From contig NZ_JACYXI010000005.1 in NCBI RefSeq assembly GCF_014842915.1, positions 124,001-188,000 on the forward strand: a DNA stretch of 64,000 nt, written 5' to 3'. Below, piece by piece: positions 17,292-27,152 of this stretch. The notes below the pieces were generated by a model, which was not told where the DNA came from, did no database searches, and saw only the letters and a list, made by a program, of their open reading frames with translations. The DNA is from Roseibium litorale (GTDB lineage: Bacteria; Pseudomonadota; Alphaproteobacteria; Rhizobiales; Stappiaceae). How positions within the stretch are numbered: position 1 is the first letter of the stretch; every line of letters starts with the position of its first letter. Made by a program: the position numbers and the translations under genes.

Positions 17292-18029
17292 TTGCAGAAC
17301 GCTCTCGTCGTCATTCCAGCCCGGCTCGAAGCATCCCGCCTTCCTGGCAAGCCGCTCGCGGATATTGGCGGAAAACCAATGATTGTCCGTGTGTTAGAGC
17401 AGGCACAGAACGCCAGACTCGGCCGGGTGGTGGTAGCTTGTGACCACAAGGACATTGCCCGCGCAGTTGAAAATCACGGCGGCGAAGCCGTTTTGACAAG
17501 AACCGACCATCAATCGGGTTCGGACCGCATTCACGAAGCCACGAATCTGGTGGATCCCAATGGAAACCATCAAATCGTGCTCAATCTTCAGGGCGACGTG
17601 CCGTTGATCGCACCGGAAGCGATTCGCGCGGCCTTTACACCCTTGGCCGATCCTGCTGTCGATATTGGCACCATTATGACCGAGATCCGGGACCCGCGTT
17701 TCCGGGACGACCCCAGCTTTGTGAAGGCGGTCGCAACACCCAACGGCAATGGCGCGTTCCGCGCGCTCTACTTTACCAGGGCGACGGCCCCCACCGGGGA
17801 CGGACCGCTTTACCAGCACATCGGCGTCTATGCTTACCGCCGCCATGCCCTGGACCGGTTTGTATCCCTTAAGCCGTCGCCGCTTGAGATCCGCGAAAAG
17901 CTGGAGCAGCTGCGTGCGCTCGAAGCCGGCATGCGGATCGATATCAGTGCCATCGACAGCGCACCGATGGACGTCAACACTCCGGAAGATCTGGAGCGCG
18001 CACGCGCTGCCATCGCCGGACAGTCCTAA
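17292..18029 (+). CDS. kdsB: 3-deoxy-manno-octulosonate cytidylyltransferase
   Basis: Activates Kdo to CMP-Kdo for lipopolysaccharide core synthesis. 245 residues with the family motifs IPARLEASRLPGKPLADIGG near the N-terminus, LNLQGDVPLI and YQHIGVYAYRR. The start codon is TTG at 17292, supported by GGAG seven bases upstream and by the family N-terminus beginning exactly there. pheA follows 42 bases downstream. Confidence 0.95.
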   Translation: MQNALVVIPARLEASRLPGKPLADIGGKPMIVRVLEQAQNARLGRVVVACDHKDIARAVENHGGEAVLTRTDHQSGSDRIHEATNLVDPNGNHQIVLNLQGDVPLIAPEAIRAAFTPLADPAVDIGTIMTEIRDPRFRDDPSFVKAVATPNGNGAFRALYFTRATAPTGDGPLYQHIGVYAYRRHALDRFVSLKPSPLEIREKLEQLRALEAGMRIDISAIDSAPMDVNTPEDLERARAAIAGQS

Positions 18030-18071
18030 TTTCAGCAGGCCGCAAGCACGCCTGCCAGATCCGAGTTCGAT

Positions 18072-18962
18072 ATGACCGACGTTAAGAAAATCGTATTCCA
18101 GGGTGAGACCGGGGCCAATTCCCATATGGCCTGCCGCAATGTCTATCCCGACTATCAGGCCATTCCCTGCCCAACCTTTGAGGATTGCTTCCAAGCGATG
18201 GAATCCGGCGAGGTCGATCTGGGCATGATCCCTGTCGAGAACTCTGTCGCGGGCCGCGTGGCCGATATCCACCACTTGCTGCCGAAGTCCAGCCTCCACA
18301 TCATCGGCGAATATTTCCTGCCGATCCGCTTTCAGCTGATGGCCCCCAAGGGCGCAACGCTTGAAGGCCTCAAGAGCGTTCAGAGCCATATCATGGCCCT
18401 TGGCCAGTGCCGGAAGATCATCCGCGAATTGGGGCTGACGCCCCTCGTGGGAGCCGACACGGCGGGTTCTGCCCGCCAGATTGCGGAGAAAGGCGACCTG
18501 AGCGCTGCTGCGCTCGCACCAGAGATGGCCGCCGACATCTATGGCCTCGACATCCTGCGCCGGGACGTGGAGGATGCCGCCCATAATACCACCCGCTTCC
18601 TGATCCTGTCCCGTGACGATCTCCCGGCGGCCAACACTGGCCAGCCGATCATCTCGACCTTTGTCTTCCGCGTCCGCAACGTTCCGGCGGCGCTGTACAA
18701 GGCTCTTGGCGGTTTCGCCACCAACGGGGTGAACATGACCAAGCTGGAATCCTACCAGCTGGAAGGCCAGTTTTTCGCGTCCATGTTCTATGCGGACATC
18801 GAAGGCCACCCGGAGGACAAAGGCGTTGCCCTGGCGCTGGAAGAGCTGAAATTCTACTGTGCCGAGTTCAAGATGCTCGGCGTCTATTGCGCCAGCCCTT
18901 TCCGGGAGAAGATCCGGGAACCGGAGGCCAATCGCGCCCTCCGTCCGACCCCGGGCCTTTGA
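18072..18962 (+). CDS. pheA: Prephenate dehydratase
   Basis: Converts prephenate to phenylpyruvate in phenylalanine synthesis. 296 residues: the PDT catalytic domain (about 6-182) includes PVENSVAG (54-61) and the catalytic TTRF motif at 173-176; a C-terminal ACT domain (about 195-280) has the regulatory ESYQ segment at 226-229 and should bind phenylalanine. There is no chorismate mutase domain, so this is the monofunctional form. kdsB-pheA adjacency is common in this order. Confidence 0.96.
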   Translation: MTDVKKIVFQGETGANSHMACRNVYPDYQAIPCPTFEDCFQAMESGEVDLGMIPVENSVAGRVADIHHLLPKSSLHIIGEYFLPIRFQLMAPKGATLEGLKSVQSHIMALGQCRKIIRELGLTPLVGADTAGSARQIAEKGDLSAAALAPEMAADIYGLDILRRDVEDAAHNTTRFLILSRDDLPAANTGQPIISTFVFRVRNVPAALYKALGGFATNGVNMTKLESYQLEGQFFASMFYADIEGHPEDKGVALALEELKFYCAEFKMLGVYCASPFREKIREPEANRALRPTPGL

Positions 18963-19000
18963 CCGCCTGACTTTATGCATAACGCAGCCAAGAGAGACAT

Positions 19001-20002
19001 ATGACCGACATCCGCTTCGACGCCCTTTGCATCGGCAACGCCATTTGTGACGTGTTTGCCCATGTGGAAGAGGACTTCCTCGCCCGGGAAAATCTGGTGA
19101 AGGGCTCCATGCGCCTGATCGACACGGAGGAAGCCATCCGGCTTTACGACCGGATGGGACAGACGGTACGCATCTCTGGCGGCAGCGCAGGCAATACGGC
19201 TGCGGGCATCGCCTCTCTTGGCGGTGCCCCGGCCTATTTCGGCAAGGTGGCCGTCGATGAACTGGGTGACAGCTTCGCCCACGACATGCGCAAGACCGGT
19301 GTTCACTTCGAAACCTCCCGCCTGATCGAAAAGGATCCGACCGCCCGCTCGATGATCCTGATCACTCCGGACGGCGAGCGCACCATGAACACCTATCTTG
19401 GCGCCTGTGTGCATCTGGGGCCAGCCGACGTGGATGCGGACGTCGTGAAGGCCTCTGCCGTGACCTACATGGAAGGCTATCTCTGGGACCCTGAAGAAGC
19501 CAAGAAGGCGTTTCTGGAAGCTGCGTCGATCGCCCACGCAGCAGACCGCAAGGTCGCGATCTCCCTGTCGGATTCCTTCTGCGTGGACCGCTACCGCAGT
19601 GAATTCCTTAACCTCATCTCCGATGGTGTCGTCGACATCGTCTTTGCCAACGAGCACGAGCTGAAGGCGCTTTACCAGACGGCTGACATCGACACCGCGA
19701 TTGCGGCTGCCCAGCAGAATGGTGCCCTGACTGCACTGACCCTTGGCGAAAAAGGCGCTATCGCCATCACTGCAGACAGCATCTTCACGGCTGATGCACA
19801 GAAAGTGGATACGGTCGTCGACCTCACCGGTGCTGGCGATCTCTTCGCCTCAGGCTTCCTGTTCGGCTTTGCCCGTGACTATGATCTGAAGACCGCTCTC
19901 GAGCTCGGATGCCTGTGCGCCAGCAACGTCATCGGTCATGTGGGCGCCCGTCCCGAAAAGCCGCTGAAGCATCTGGCAGGCCAGAACGGCTTCGAGATCT
20001 GA
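19001..20002 (+). CDS. PfkB-family kinase, probably adenosine kinase
   Basis: 333-residue ribokinase-fold kinase. The substrate-side motif GGSAGNTAAGIASLG spans 60-74 and the catalytic anion-hole motif DLTGAGD spans 274-280, with D280 as the catalytic base. The N-terminal signature DALCIGNAICDV and overall length match alphaproteobacterial proteins annotated as adenosine kinase, which salvage adenosine to AMP. The substrate cannot be proved from sequence; another nucleoside or sugar is possible. It follows pheA by 38 bases and is closed by a strong terminator. Confidence 0.85.
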   Translation: MTDIRFDALCIGNAICDVFAHVEEDFLARENLVKGSMRLIDTEEAIRLYDRMGQTVRISGGSAGNTAAGIASLGGAPAYFGKVAVDELGDSFAHDMRKTGVHFETSRLIEKDPTARSMILITPDGERTMNTYLGACVHLGPADVDADVVKASAVTYMEGYLWDPEEAKKAFLEAASIAHAADRKVAISLSDSFCVDRYRSEFLNLISDGVVDIVFANEHELKALYQTADIDTAIAAAQQNGALTALTLGEKGAIAITADSIFTADAQKVDTVVDLTGAGDLFASGFLFGFARDYDLKTALELGCLCASNVIGHVGARPEKPLKHLAGQNGFEI

Positions 20003-20030
20003 TCTGCCTCTAATAGAGCGATCAAAACAA

Positions 20031-20066
20031 GCCGCGCCGGGTTTCAGGCGCGGCTTTTTCTTTTTT
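20031..20066 (+). terminator. Rho-independent terminator after the PfkB kinase gene
   Basis: GCCGCGCC (20031-20038) pairs with GGCGCGGC (20047-20054), followed by TTTTTCTTTTTT. It abuts the stop codon of the convergent Lrp gene. Confidence 0.9.
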
Positions 20067-20535
20067 AGAGTCCAAGCCCCACCGGAAAACCCTGAAACGG
20101 CTTCAGCTCTTTCAGCACGAAGGTCGTCTGCATTTCCTTGATCCCCGGCAGGCGGCGGATCACCGACATGGCGAAGTCCGAATAGCTGTCCAGATCCTTC
20201 GCCACCACTTGAACCAGAAAGTCCGCGTCGCCCGCGATGCTGTAGCAGGCAACCACTTCATCAAGCTCCAGAATCCGCCGGGAGAATTCCTCGGCCTCAC
20301 TTTCGCTGTGGCTGTCGATCTTCACCCGGATAAAGGCAAGAACACCGAGGCCTATCTGCCGCCGGTCCAGCGTAGCCCGGTAGTTCTGAATGACGCCAGC
20401 CTCCTCAAGCTGCCGGACGCGGCGCCAGCAAGGCGACGTGGAGAGACCAACCTTTTCTGAAAGGGCCTGATTGGTAAGGCGGCCATCTTCCTGCAGGGAA
20501 TCGAGAATCCGGATATCCGCGTCATCAAGGTCCAT
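20065..20535 (-). CDS. Lrp/AsnC family transcriptional regulator
   Basis: 156-residue feast/famine regulator: an N-terminal winged helix-turn-helix (about 5-60, with LTNQALSEKVGLSTSPCWRR) and a C-terminal RAM/ligand domain (about 68-145). The start at 20535 (MDLDDADIRIL) matches the family N-terminus and has AGGATG upstream; a longer in-frame start at 20568 would add 11 untypical residues. Divergently transcribed from a DUF2000 gene, which is the most likely target. Confidence 0.9.
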   Translation of the reverse strand: MDLDDADIRILDSLQEDGRLTNQALSEKVGLSTSPCWRRVRQLEEAGVIQNYRATLDRRQIGLGVLAFIRVKIDSHSESEAEEFSRRILELDEVVACYSIAGDADFLVQVVAKDLDSYSDFAMSVIRRLPGIKEMQTTFVLKELKPFQGFPVGLGL

Positions 20536-20578
20536 ATCGGTACATCCTACCAATTTTCTAAATTTCAAAGGCAGAATC

Positions 20579-20613
20579 TACCTATAGAAACCCTCAGATG
20601 AGGTAAATAGGTA
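20579..20613. promoter_or_regulatory. Candidate Lrp operator: TACCTAT / ATAGGTA inverted repeat
   Basis: TACCTAT at 20579-20585 and ATAGGTA at 20607-20613 are perfect reverse complements in the intergenic region between the divergent Lrp and DUF2000 genes. A third TACC-containing segment lies at about 20549-20556. Lrp-type regulators often bind such spaced repeats next to their own gene. Confidence 0.5.
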
Positions 20614-20676
20614 TGAATGACCAGAGCAGCGCGAATATCTTGCCGGAGACGCTACTCATCTCCCTGAGGATCTCCC

Positions 20677-21090
20677 ATGACCCCTGATCTGCGGATCGCC
20701 ATCATCGTCAATCCGGAGCTGGCCCTTGGCGCACTGGCCAACACGGCCTCGGCCATCTCCGTCGGCATTGGCGCGAAAATGCCCGAGTTCGGCAACCGGC
20801 AGCTTTCGGACACCAAAGGCCGAGCCATCGACATCTCGTCAAATCATCCCGTGCCGATGCTTCAGGCAGACGAAGCCAAATTGACGGAGTTGCTGCTGAA
20901 GGCCACGGCCAATGCTGAGGGTGCAGTCGTTCCCTTCCCGCGTTTTGCCCGCTCGCTCCACGCTTATCGCGACTATGAGGCCCGGTTCCCGGAGAAGGAT
21001 CTTTCAGTGGAGCCCCTGGACGGTCTGGGGCTTGCGGGTCCCGCCAAATGGGTCCGCTCTCTGACAGGCAGCCTCAAGCTTCTTCGCTAG
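20677..21090 (+). CDS. DUF2000 family protein
   Basis: 137-residue protein of unknown function with the DUF2000 pattern: MTPDLRIAIIVNPELALG, GANTASAI-like ALANTASAISVG and repeated hydrophobic segments. No signal peptide or catalytic motif that I recognise. GAGGA lies 6 bases before the ATG. The divergent Lrp neighbour suggests amino-acid-responsive control, and a bidirectional terminator follows. Confidence 0.75.
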   Translation: MTPDLRIAIIVNPELALGALANTASAISVGIGAKMPEFGNRQLSDTKGRAIDISSNHPVPMLQADEAKLTELLLKATANAEGAVVPFPRFARSLHAYRDYEARFPEKDLSVEPLDGLGLAGPAKWVRSLTGSLKLLR

Positions 21091-21097
21091 AAACGCA

Positions 21098-21124
21098 AAA
21101 AGGCGCCCCGAGTGAGCGCCTTTT
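21098..21124. terminator. Bidirectional terminator between DUF2000 gene and gpmA
   Basis: AAAAGGCGC (21098-21106) pairs with GCGCCTTTT (21116-21124); A-rich on the left and T-rich on the right, so it can serve both converging genes. Confidence 0.85.
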
Positions 21125-21147
21125 CTCATTCCAGGACGCGAAGCCTA

Positions 21148-21768
21148 TCAGTCCGCCAGATCCTGCACGCTGATCACGCTGCCGTCTTCGGCCAGGCGGT
21201 AGACAACCGGTGCGCCGGTGCCAAGTTCGCGCTTGAGGATCTGTTCCGGAGTAAGGTTCTCCAGTTCCATGATCAGGGCGCGCAGGGAGTTGCCGTGGGC
21301 CGCCACGATGATGCTCTTGCCGCTGAGAACCTGCGGCAGGATTTCCTTGTGGTAGTAAGGCAGAACGCGCTCGGCGGTCATCTTGAGGCTTTCGCCGCCC
21401 GGGGGCGGCACGTCGAAGGAGCGGCGCCAGATGTGAACCTGTTCCTCGCCGAACTTCTCGCGGGCCTCGTCCTTGTTCATGCCGGTGATGTCGCCATAGT
21501 CGCGCTCGTTCAGCGCCTGGTCCTTGACGGTCTCCAGACCTTCCTGGCCGATCTCCGAAAGGATCAGCTCAAGCGTCTTCTGCGCGCGTGTCAGATCGGA
21601 TGTGAAGGCCAGATCGAACTTCAGCTTCAGGTCGCGCAGCTGCTCGCCGGCCTTCTTGGCTTCGGCGATACCCTGCTCAGTCAGGTTCGGGTTCTTCCAG
21701 CCCGTGAACAGGTTCTTCAAGTTCCATTCACTCTGACCGTGGCGGACCAGCACCAAAATACGTTCCAT
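21148..21768 (-). CDS. gpmA: 2,3-bisphosphoglycerate-dependent phosphoglycerate mutase
   Basis: Interconverts 3- and 2-phosphoglycerate in glycolysis. 206 residues; the catalytic phosphohistidine motif [10 protein letters not shown] is at 7-16 and the second catalytic His is in [23 protein letters not shown] is typical of the short alphaproteobacterial form. The start at 21768 is preferred over the ATG two codons upstream because AAGGAG sits 8 bases away. It lies 25 bases after dapB, so probably one operon. Confidence 0.95.
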   Translation of the reverse strand: MERILVLVRHGQSEWNLKNLFTGWKNPNLTEQGIAEAKKAGEQLRDLKLKFDLAFTSDLTRAQKTLELILSEIGQEGLETVKDQALNERDYGDITGMNKDEAREKFGEEQVHIWRRSFDVPPPGGESLKMTAERVLPYYHKEILPQVLSGKSIIVAAHGNSLRALIMELENLTPEQILKRELGTGAPVVYRLAEDGSVISVQDLAD

Positions 21769-21793
21769 GGCCATTCTCCTTGACGATGGCAAA

Positions 21794-22606
21794 TCAATCA
21801 CTGAGGCCGAGGACATCGGCCATCGAATAAAAACCGGGCTTCTTCTCGAAGGCCCAAAGCGCCGCCTTGACCGCGCCCTTTGCAAAAAGCTGGCGGTCTT
21901 CAGCATGGTGGGAAAGCGTCAGGCGTTCGCTGTCGCTTGCGAAGATCACGGAATGCTCACCGATCACAGAACCGCCACGCAAGGTGGCAAAGCCGATATC
22001 CCCGGTGTTGCGGGCTCCGGTGATGCCATCACGGGAGCGCACGGCATGGTCCTCAAGGGAAATGCCACGCCCCTTGGCAGCAGCCTCCCCGAGCATCAGC
22101 GCGGTGCCGGACGGCGCGTCGACCTTATGCTTGTGATGCATTTCCAGAACTTCGATATCGAAATCCGAATCCAGCGCCTTGGCCGCCTTCTTGACGAGGG
22201 CCGCCAGAAGATTGACGCCCAGACTCATGTTGCCGGACTTGACGATACGGGCATGACGGGCGGCGGCCTGAAGCGGCTCATCCTCGCCCTGCGCCCAGCC
22301 GGTCGTACCGATGACATGAACGATGCGGGCCTGTGCGGCCAGTTCCGCGAACCAGAGGCTTGCCTTGGGCGCGGTGAAATCGAGAACACCGTCAGCCGCG
22401 GCAAAGGCCGTCAAGGCATCGGAAGTGACCGGAACGCCAAGCTCTCCGCATCCAGCCAGCTCACCGGCATCTTTACCCAGGAACTCGGAGCCCTCGCGTT
22501 CGATTGCTGCACTCAAGCGGGCGCCAGAGGCTTCGGTCACGGCCCGGACAAGTGCCCGGCCCATCCGGCCCGCTGCTCCCACAACGACAAGGCGCATTTC
22601 GCTCAT
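21794..22606 (-). CDS. dapB: 4-hydroxy-tetrahydrodipicolinate reductase
   Basis: NAD(P)H-dependent step of lysine and meso-diaminopimelate synthesis. 270 residues: the nucleotide-binding motif [13 protein letters not shown] at the N-terminus, then [15 protein letters not shown], the family signature with the catalytic HH and K residues. The start at 22606 follows GAGGA by 7 bases; the longer frame upstream is not family-like. Leads into gpmA. Confidence 0.96.
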   Translation of the reverse strand: MSEMRLVVVGAAGRMGRALVRAVTEASGARLSAAIEREGSEFLGKDAGELAGCGELGVPVTSDALTAFAAADGVLDFTAPKASLWFAELAAQARIVHVIGTTGWAQGEDEPLQAAARHARIVKSGNMSLGVNLLAALVKKAAKALDSDFDIEVLEMHHKHKVDAPSGTALMLGEAAAKGRGISLEDHAVRSRDGITGARNTGDIGFATLRGGSVIGEHSVIFASDSERLTLSHHAEDRQLFAKGAVKAALWAFEKKPGFYSMADVLGLSD

Positions 22607-22697
22607 CGGTATTCCTCGTTCCTGTCTGCATCCGGGGTATAGCAGCTTCGCTTGCCTTGGCAAATGAACCAATTCTCGCGGGGGCCGCAACCAACAT

Positions 22698-22734
22698 AAA
22701 AACGGGGCGGCTCGTCAAACGAACCGCCCCGTTT
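22698..22734 (-). terminator. Terminator downstream of pnp
   Basis: AAACGGGGCGG (22700-22710) pairs with CCGCCCCGTTT (22724-22734) with further pairing around a CAAA-type loop. On the minus strand the stem is followed by TTTTTATG, 30 bases after the pnp stop. Confidence 0.88.
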
Positions 22735-22765
22735 CTATTCAATCATCCGGTCAGGACAGAAGATC

Positions 22766-24892
22766 TCAGTCTTCTTCCTTTTCCTTCTCGATTTCCTTGC
22801 CGGTCTCCTGGTCGACGACCTTCATGGACAGGCGGACCTTGCCGCGCTCGTCGAAGCCCATGAGCTTGACCCAGACCTTGTCGCCTTCCTTGATGACGTC
22901 CGTCACCTTGGCAACCTTCTTGGGAGCGAGCTGGGAGATGTGGACCAGGCCGTCCTTGGCACCGAAGAAGTTCACGAAGGCGCCGAAATCAACGCACTTC
23001 ACGACCGTACCTTCGTAGATCATGCCAACTTCCGGCTCGGCTGCGATGGAGTTGATCCAGTTCACAGCGGCCTTGATGGCCTTGCCATCGGAAGACGCGA
23101 TCTTGACGGTGCCATCGTCCTCGATGTTCACCTTGGCGCCGGTCTTTTCCACGATCTCGCGGATGACCTTGCCGCCGGAACCGATGACTTCACGGATCTT
23201 GTCGACCGGGATCTTCATCACTTCAATGCGCGGAGCGTGCTCACCAAGCTCGGAACGGGCCGTGGTGATCGCCTTGGCCATTTCGCCGAGGATGTGGATA
23301 CGGCCGTCCTTGGCCTGACCCAGAGCGACCTTCATGATCTCTTCGGTGATACCGTCGATCTTGATGTCCATCTGCAAGGCGGTGATGCCGTTTTCGGAAC
23401 CAGCCACCTTGAAGTCCATGTCGCCGAGGTGATCTTCATCACCCAGGATGTCGGACAGGACCGCGAACTTGTCGCCTTCCTTGATCAGACCCATGGCGAT
23501 ACCGGCCACCGGAGCCTTCAACGGAACGCCTGCATCCATCAGGGACAGGGAGGTGCCGCAAACAGTCGCCATAGAGGACGAACCGTTGGATTCGGTGATT
23601 TCGGAGACAACGCGCAGGGTGTACGGGAAGTCATGCTTGGCCGGCAGCATCGGGTTGATGGCGCGCCATGCGAGCTTGCCGTGACCGATCTCGCGGCGCC
23701 CTGGGGAGCCCATGCGGCCTGTTTCACCGACCGAGTAGGGCGGGAAGTTGTAGTGCAGCATGAAATGGGACTTGTAGGTGCCTTCCAGCGCATCCACGAA
23801 CTGCTCGTCTTCGCCGGTGCCGAGGGTGGCAACAACGAGGCCCTGGGTTTCACCACGGGTGAACAGGGAGGAGCCATGCGCGCGCGGCAGGATGCCGACT
23901 TCCGACACGATCGGGCGGACGGTGGACAGGTCACGGCCGTCGATACGGGTGCCGGTCTCGATGATGGCGCCGCGAACGATCTCGGCTTCGAGCTTCTTGA
24001 ACAGCTCGCCAACAACGGTGCCTTCCGGAGCGTTTTCACCAGCGTTGGTGATCACAGCTTCGACAACCTTGGCCTTGGCCGCATCGACAGCGTTCTTGCG
24101 CTCGGTCTTGGCGGTGATCTTGTAGGCAGCCTTCAGGTCTTCTGCGGCAATGCCCTTGATCTGCTCGAACAGAGCCGAGTGATCCGGAACATTCAGCTCG
24201 CGCGGTTCCTTGGCTGCGGTCTCAGCCAGCTTGATGATCGCATCGATCACCGGCTGGAAACCACGGTGGCCGAACATCACGGCGCCGAGCATGGTGTCTT
24301 CGTCGAGTTCCTTTGCTTCGGACTCAACCATCAGAACCGCATCAGCCGTACCGGCGACAACCAGATCCAGAGAGGACTCTGCCATGTCGTCGACAAGCGG
24401 GTTCAGGACATATTCGCCGTTGATGAAACCAACGCGCGCACCGCCGATCGGGCCCATGAACGGAACGCCGGACAGGGTCAGGGCAGCCGAGGAGGCGACC
24501 ATGGCGAGAATGTCCGGAGCGTTTTCCATGTCGTGGGACAGAACGGTGATCACCACCTGGGTGTCGTTCTTGTAGCCATCAGCGAACAGCGGGCGGATCG
24601 GACGGTCGATCAGACGCGAGGTCAGGGTTTCGTGCTCGCTCGGACGGCCTTCACGCTTGAAATAGCCACCCGGGATCTTGCCGGCTGCGAAAGCCTTTTC
24701 CTGGTAGTTCACGGTCAGCGGGAAAAAGTCCTGGCCCGGCTTCGGAGACTTGGCGGACACGACGGTCGCCAGAACCTTGGTTTCCCCGTAGGACGCCATC
24801 ACGGCGCCATCAGCCTGACGGGCCACCTTGCCCGTTTCAAGCACGAGCGGGCGGCCGCCCCACTCGACTTCAACGCGATGAATATTAAACAT
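22766..24892 (-). CDS. pnp: Polyribonucleotide nucleotidyltransferase (PNPase)
   Basis: Phosphorolytic 3'-5' exoribonuclease of the RNA degradosome. 708 residues: two RNase PH domains (about 5-230 and 310-550), a KH domain (about 555-615, [16 protein letters not shown]) and an S1 domain (about 625-695, [18 protein letters not shown]). The highly charged end [10 protein letters not shown] is typical. The start at 24892 (MFNIHRVE) is chosen because the purine-rich site is 6 bases away; an ATG two codons upstream lies too close. rpsO is upstream, the conserved rpsO-pnp order. Confidence 0.97.
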   Translation of the reverse strand: MFNIHRVEVEWGGRPLVLETGKVARQADGAVMASYGETKVLATVVSAKSPKPGQDFFPLTVNYQEKAFAAGKIPGGYFKREGRPSEHETLTSRLIDRPIRPLFADGYKNDTQVVITVLSHDMENAPDILAMVASSAALTLSGVPFMGPIGGARVGFINGEYVLNPLVDDMAESSLDLVVAGTADAVLMVESEAKELDEDTMLGAVMFGHRGFQPVIDAIIKLAETAAKEPRELNVPDHSALFEQIKGIAAEDLKAAYKITAKTERKNAVDAAKAKVVEAVITNAGENAPEGTVVGELFKKLEAEIVRGAIIETGTRIDGRDLSTVRPIVSEVGILPRAHGSSLFTRGETQGLVVATLGTGEDEQFVDALEGTYKSHFMLHYNFPPYSVGETGRMGSPGRREIGHGKLAWRAINPMLPAKHDFPYTLRVVSEITESNGSSSMATVCGTSLSLMDAGVPLKAPVAGIAMGLIKEGDKFAVLSDILGDEDHLGDMDFKVAGSENGITALQMDIKIDGITEEIMKVALGQAKDGRIHILGEMAKAITTARSELGEHAPRIEVMKIPVDKIREVIGSGGKVIREIVEKTGAKVNIEDDGTVKIASSDGKAIKAAVNWINSIAAEPEVGMIYEGTVVKCVDFGAFVNFFGAKDGLVHISQLAPKKVAKVTDVIKEGDKVWVKLMGFDERGKVRLSMKVVDQETGKEIEKEKEED

Positions 24893-25137
24893 CGTCATTC
24901 CTTACAGCTTCGTCCATTGGCACCAGAGACCATCCGGAAACGGCCTCAACCAGGCACCAGGACAATTATCGGTCGGCCCCGTATGGGCCGGTTACCGATA
25001 TGACGAGCCACGGGCAAGACGGCGAGCGGCTCTCAAACGAAAGAGCGGCTGGCAATCCTGCCCCATGACTGTCACGAGACTTCCTATAAGCAAACGCGGC
25101 GGGCAAATCCACCCGCCGCGCTTGTTTGTTCTTGCCG

Positions 25138-25407
25138 TTAGCGGCGGATGCCGAGGCGCTGGATCAGAGACTGGTAGCGCTCTTCGTTCTTGCCCTTGAC
25201 GTAGTCGAGCAGGGAACGGCGGGAGGCAACCATCTTCAGGAGGCCGCGGCGGGAGTGGTTGTCCTTGCCGTGGGACTTGAAGTGGCCAGTCAGGTTGTTG
25301 ATCCGCTCGGTCAGGATCGCAACCTGGACTTCCGGAGAACCGGTGTCGCCTTCCTTGGTCGCGTATTCCTTGATGAGCTCAGCCTTACGTTCAGCAGTAA
25401 TCGACAT
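25138..25407 (-). CDS. rpsO: 30S ribosomal protein S15
   Basis: 89-residue primary 16S rRNA-binding protein, beginning [20 protein letters not shown] with the family signature [20 protein letters not shown]. In many alphaproteobacteria truB precedes rpsO directly, but here an unrelated gene (polyphosphate kinase) lies upstream and truB is about 10 kb away. The 245 bases between rpsO and pnp probably contain the RNase processing and PNPase autoregulation region known from other bacteria. Confidence 0.98.
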   Translation of the reverse strand: MSITAERKAELIKEYATKEGDTGSPEVQVAILTERINNLTGHFKSHGKDNHSRRGLLKMVASRRSLLDYVKGKNEERYQSLIQRLGIRR

Positions 25408-25639
25408 CGTGTGTCCTTTCAGAATGCGGGCTGCCGGAGCCGCCCAGGATTTTAAGTGCCGGAATACCCGGCAGGATCCCCGCCTTGGCCAGAGCCGAGA
25501 TGTCGGTCAGCAAAGGATGACGGAGATCACTGGGGCCAACAGGTCCCAATGGCGGCGGAATATGACGGAGTTGCCTGCGGATTACCAGCAGAATCTGGCC
25601 AATGCATAGCTGCCCGGCCCAGCGCGGGAGGACGCCGGC

Positions 25640-25672
25640 CCCCTCAGGGAAGAGCCCGCCGCCCCTGAGGGG
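25640..25672 (-). terminator. GC-rich hairpin after the polyphosphate kinase gene
   Basis: CCCCTCAGGG (25640-25649) pairs perfectly with CCCTGAGGGG (25663-25672), 13 bases beyond the stop at 25686. No T-run follows, so it may be a factor-dependent terminator or an mRNA-stabilising structure. The rest of the 278-base gap up to rpsO shows nothing I can name apart from the presumed rpsO leader. Confidence 0.5.
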
Positions 25673-25685
25673 CGCAGATCGCAAT

Positions 25686-27152
25686 TCAGATGGCTTCCTC
25701 GATCTTCCCGCAGATGGTCCGCAGCACCTTCAGGCGGGCGTGGCGTTTGTTCTCGGCCGAGACCAGCGTCCAGGGCGCGTAGTGGGTCGAGGTTCTGTCG
25801 ATCATGTCACCGGCAGCAATGGCATAATCGTCCCACTTCAGGCGGTTGCGCCAGTCGTCGTCGGTGATCTTGTGCTGCTTGTAGACCGTCTCTTCACGTG
25901 CCTTGAACCGGCGCAGCTGTTCCTCTGCGCTGATCGCGAGCCAGAACTTGCAGACCACATAGCCGAACTTGGTCAGCTCGGCCTCGAAATCGTTGATCTC
26001 GTTATAGGCCCTTAGCCAGTCGTCATGGCTGGCATAGCCTTCCACCCGTTCCACCAGAACACGCTCGTACCAGGAGCGGTCGAAAATCGCGATGTTGCCG
26101 CGCCGCGGCACTCTGCGCCAGAACCGCCAGAGATAAGGCCTTGCCTTTTCTTCATCCGTGGGCGCGGAGATCGGATGCACCTGATAGATCCGCGGATCGA
26201 GCGGGCGGATCACCCGCCGGATCGCTCCGCCCTTGCCGGCAGCGTCATTGCCCTGGAACACAAGGATCATACCCCGCTTGGAAAAGTCCTTGGTGTCAGA
26301 CAAATCGGACAAACGCTGCTGCAATTCGGCGCGCTCTGTCTCATAGTCGTCTTTCGACACTTTCTCCTTCAGATCAACGGCGTCCACCGCCGTGCGGTGC
26401 TGCAGGCCGCCAACCACAGGCGGCGCCGAAATGGCCTGATGCTTGCCATCCTCCAGCTTCAACCGGATGGCGTCCGCCAAGGTCTGGCCAATCGCGGCAT
26501 CACGGTAATCGGAGTTCTGGGACGGAATGACAAACCAGGGGGCATGCCCTTTGCTGGTTTCCAGAATGATCTGCTCGCCAACGGCGCTGGCCTTGGCATG
26601 ATTCTTCAAGGCGGCCCAATCCGCCAGAACATGGCGGGCGGCATTTTTCTTCTTGATCTGCTTCAGTCTCTGCTCCTGATCCTCCTTGGTCAGAAGGAAC
26701 CAGAACTTCAGCAGCAAAACTCCCTCGTTCGCCAGCATTTCCTCGAACCGCCGGATGCGGGCCATTTCGTGGTTGAACTCATCGTCGTCGATCTTGTCGT
26801 AGATCCGGTCCCGAAGCGCTTGCTGATACCAGCTGCCGAAAACGATGGCGGTCTCCCCCTTGGCAGGCAAATCACGCCAGTAGCGCCAGAGCGGCGGGCG
26901 CATGCGGGCTTCATCCAGGGGATCGCCATAGGCGTTGCAGGTCAGGTGGCGGGCGTCCATCCAGTCATAAAGACGGGCCACCGCCTCGCCCTTGCCCGCA
27001 CCATCCAGACCGTCCACCACGATGATGGTGGAAAACGTCTTCTTCTCAACGGCTTCCAGCTGTGCGGCCAGCAGTGCCTCGCGAAGGTGCGGCTCGAGAT
27101 CGTGGAACGTCTTCTTGTCCATTTTTTGAGGCAGCTTCGCCGAATCAAACAT
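25686..27152 (-). CDS. Two-domain PPK2, polyphosphate:AMP phosphotransferase
   Basis: 488 residues with two PPK2 domains in tandem. N-terminal half: Walker A GLDGAGKGE at 48-56 but FGSWYQ at 105-110 where active enzymes have DRSWY. C-terminal half: Walker A GNDAAGKGG at 301-309 and an intact DRSWYERVLVERV at 358-370. In characterised double-domain members (for example Pseudomonas PA3455) the C-terminal domain is the active one, making ADP from AMP and polyphosphate, so the same is likely here. GGGAGA precedes the ATG. Divergent from the DedA-PAP2 gene. Confidence 0.9.
   Translation of the reverse strand: MFDSAKLPQKMDKKTFHDLEPHLREALLAAQLEAVEKKTFSTIIVVDGLDGAGKGEAVARLYDWMDARHLTCNAYGDPLDEARMRPPLWRYWRDLPAKGETAIVFGSWYQQALRDRIYDKIDDDEFNHEMARIRRFEEMLANEGVLLLKFWFLLTKEDQEQRLKQIKKKNAARHVLADWAALKNHAKASAVGEQIILETSKGHAPWFVIPSQNSDYRDAAIGQTLADAIRLKLEDGKHQAISAPPVVGGLQHRTAVDAVDLKEKVSKDDYETERAELQQRLSDLSDTKDFSKRGMILVFQGNDAAGKGGAIRRVIRPLDPRIYQVHPISAPTDEEKARPYLWRFWRRVPRRGNIAIFDRSWYERVLVERVEGYASHDDWLRAYNEINDFEAELTKFGYVVCKFWLAISAEEQLRRFKAREETVYKQHKITDDDWRNRLKWDDYAIAAGDMIDRTSTHYAPWTLVSAENKRHARLKVLRTICGKIEEAI

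Noticed and set aside
17394-18980. 528-codon open frame antisense to kdsB and pheA
   Set aside because: It covers two well-supported genes on the other strand and has no recognised domain.
22940-25003. 687-codon open frame antisense to pnp
   Set aside because: It mirrors the pnp codon pattern, has no recognisable domain and exists because the GC-rich coding strand leaves few stops on the reverse strand.
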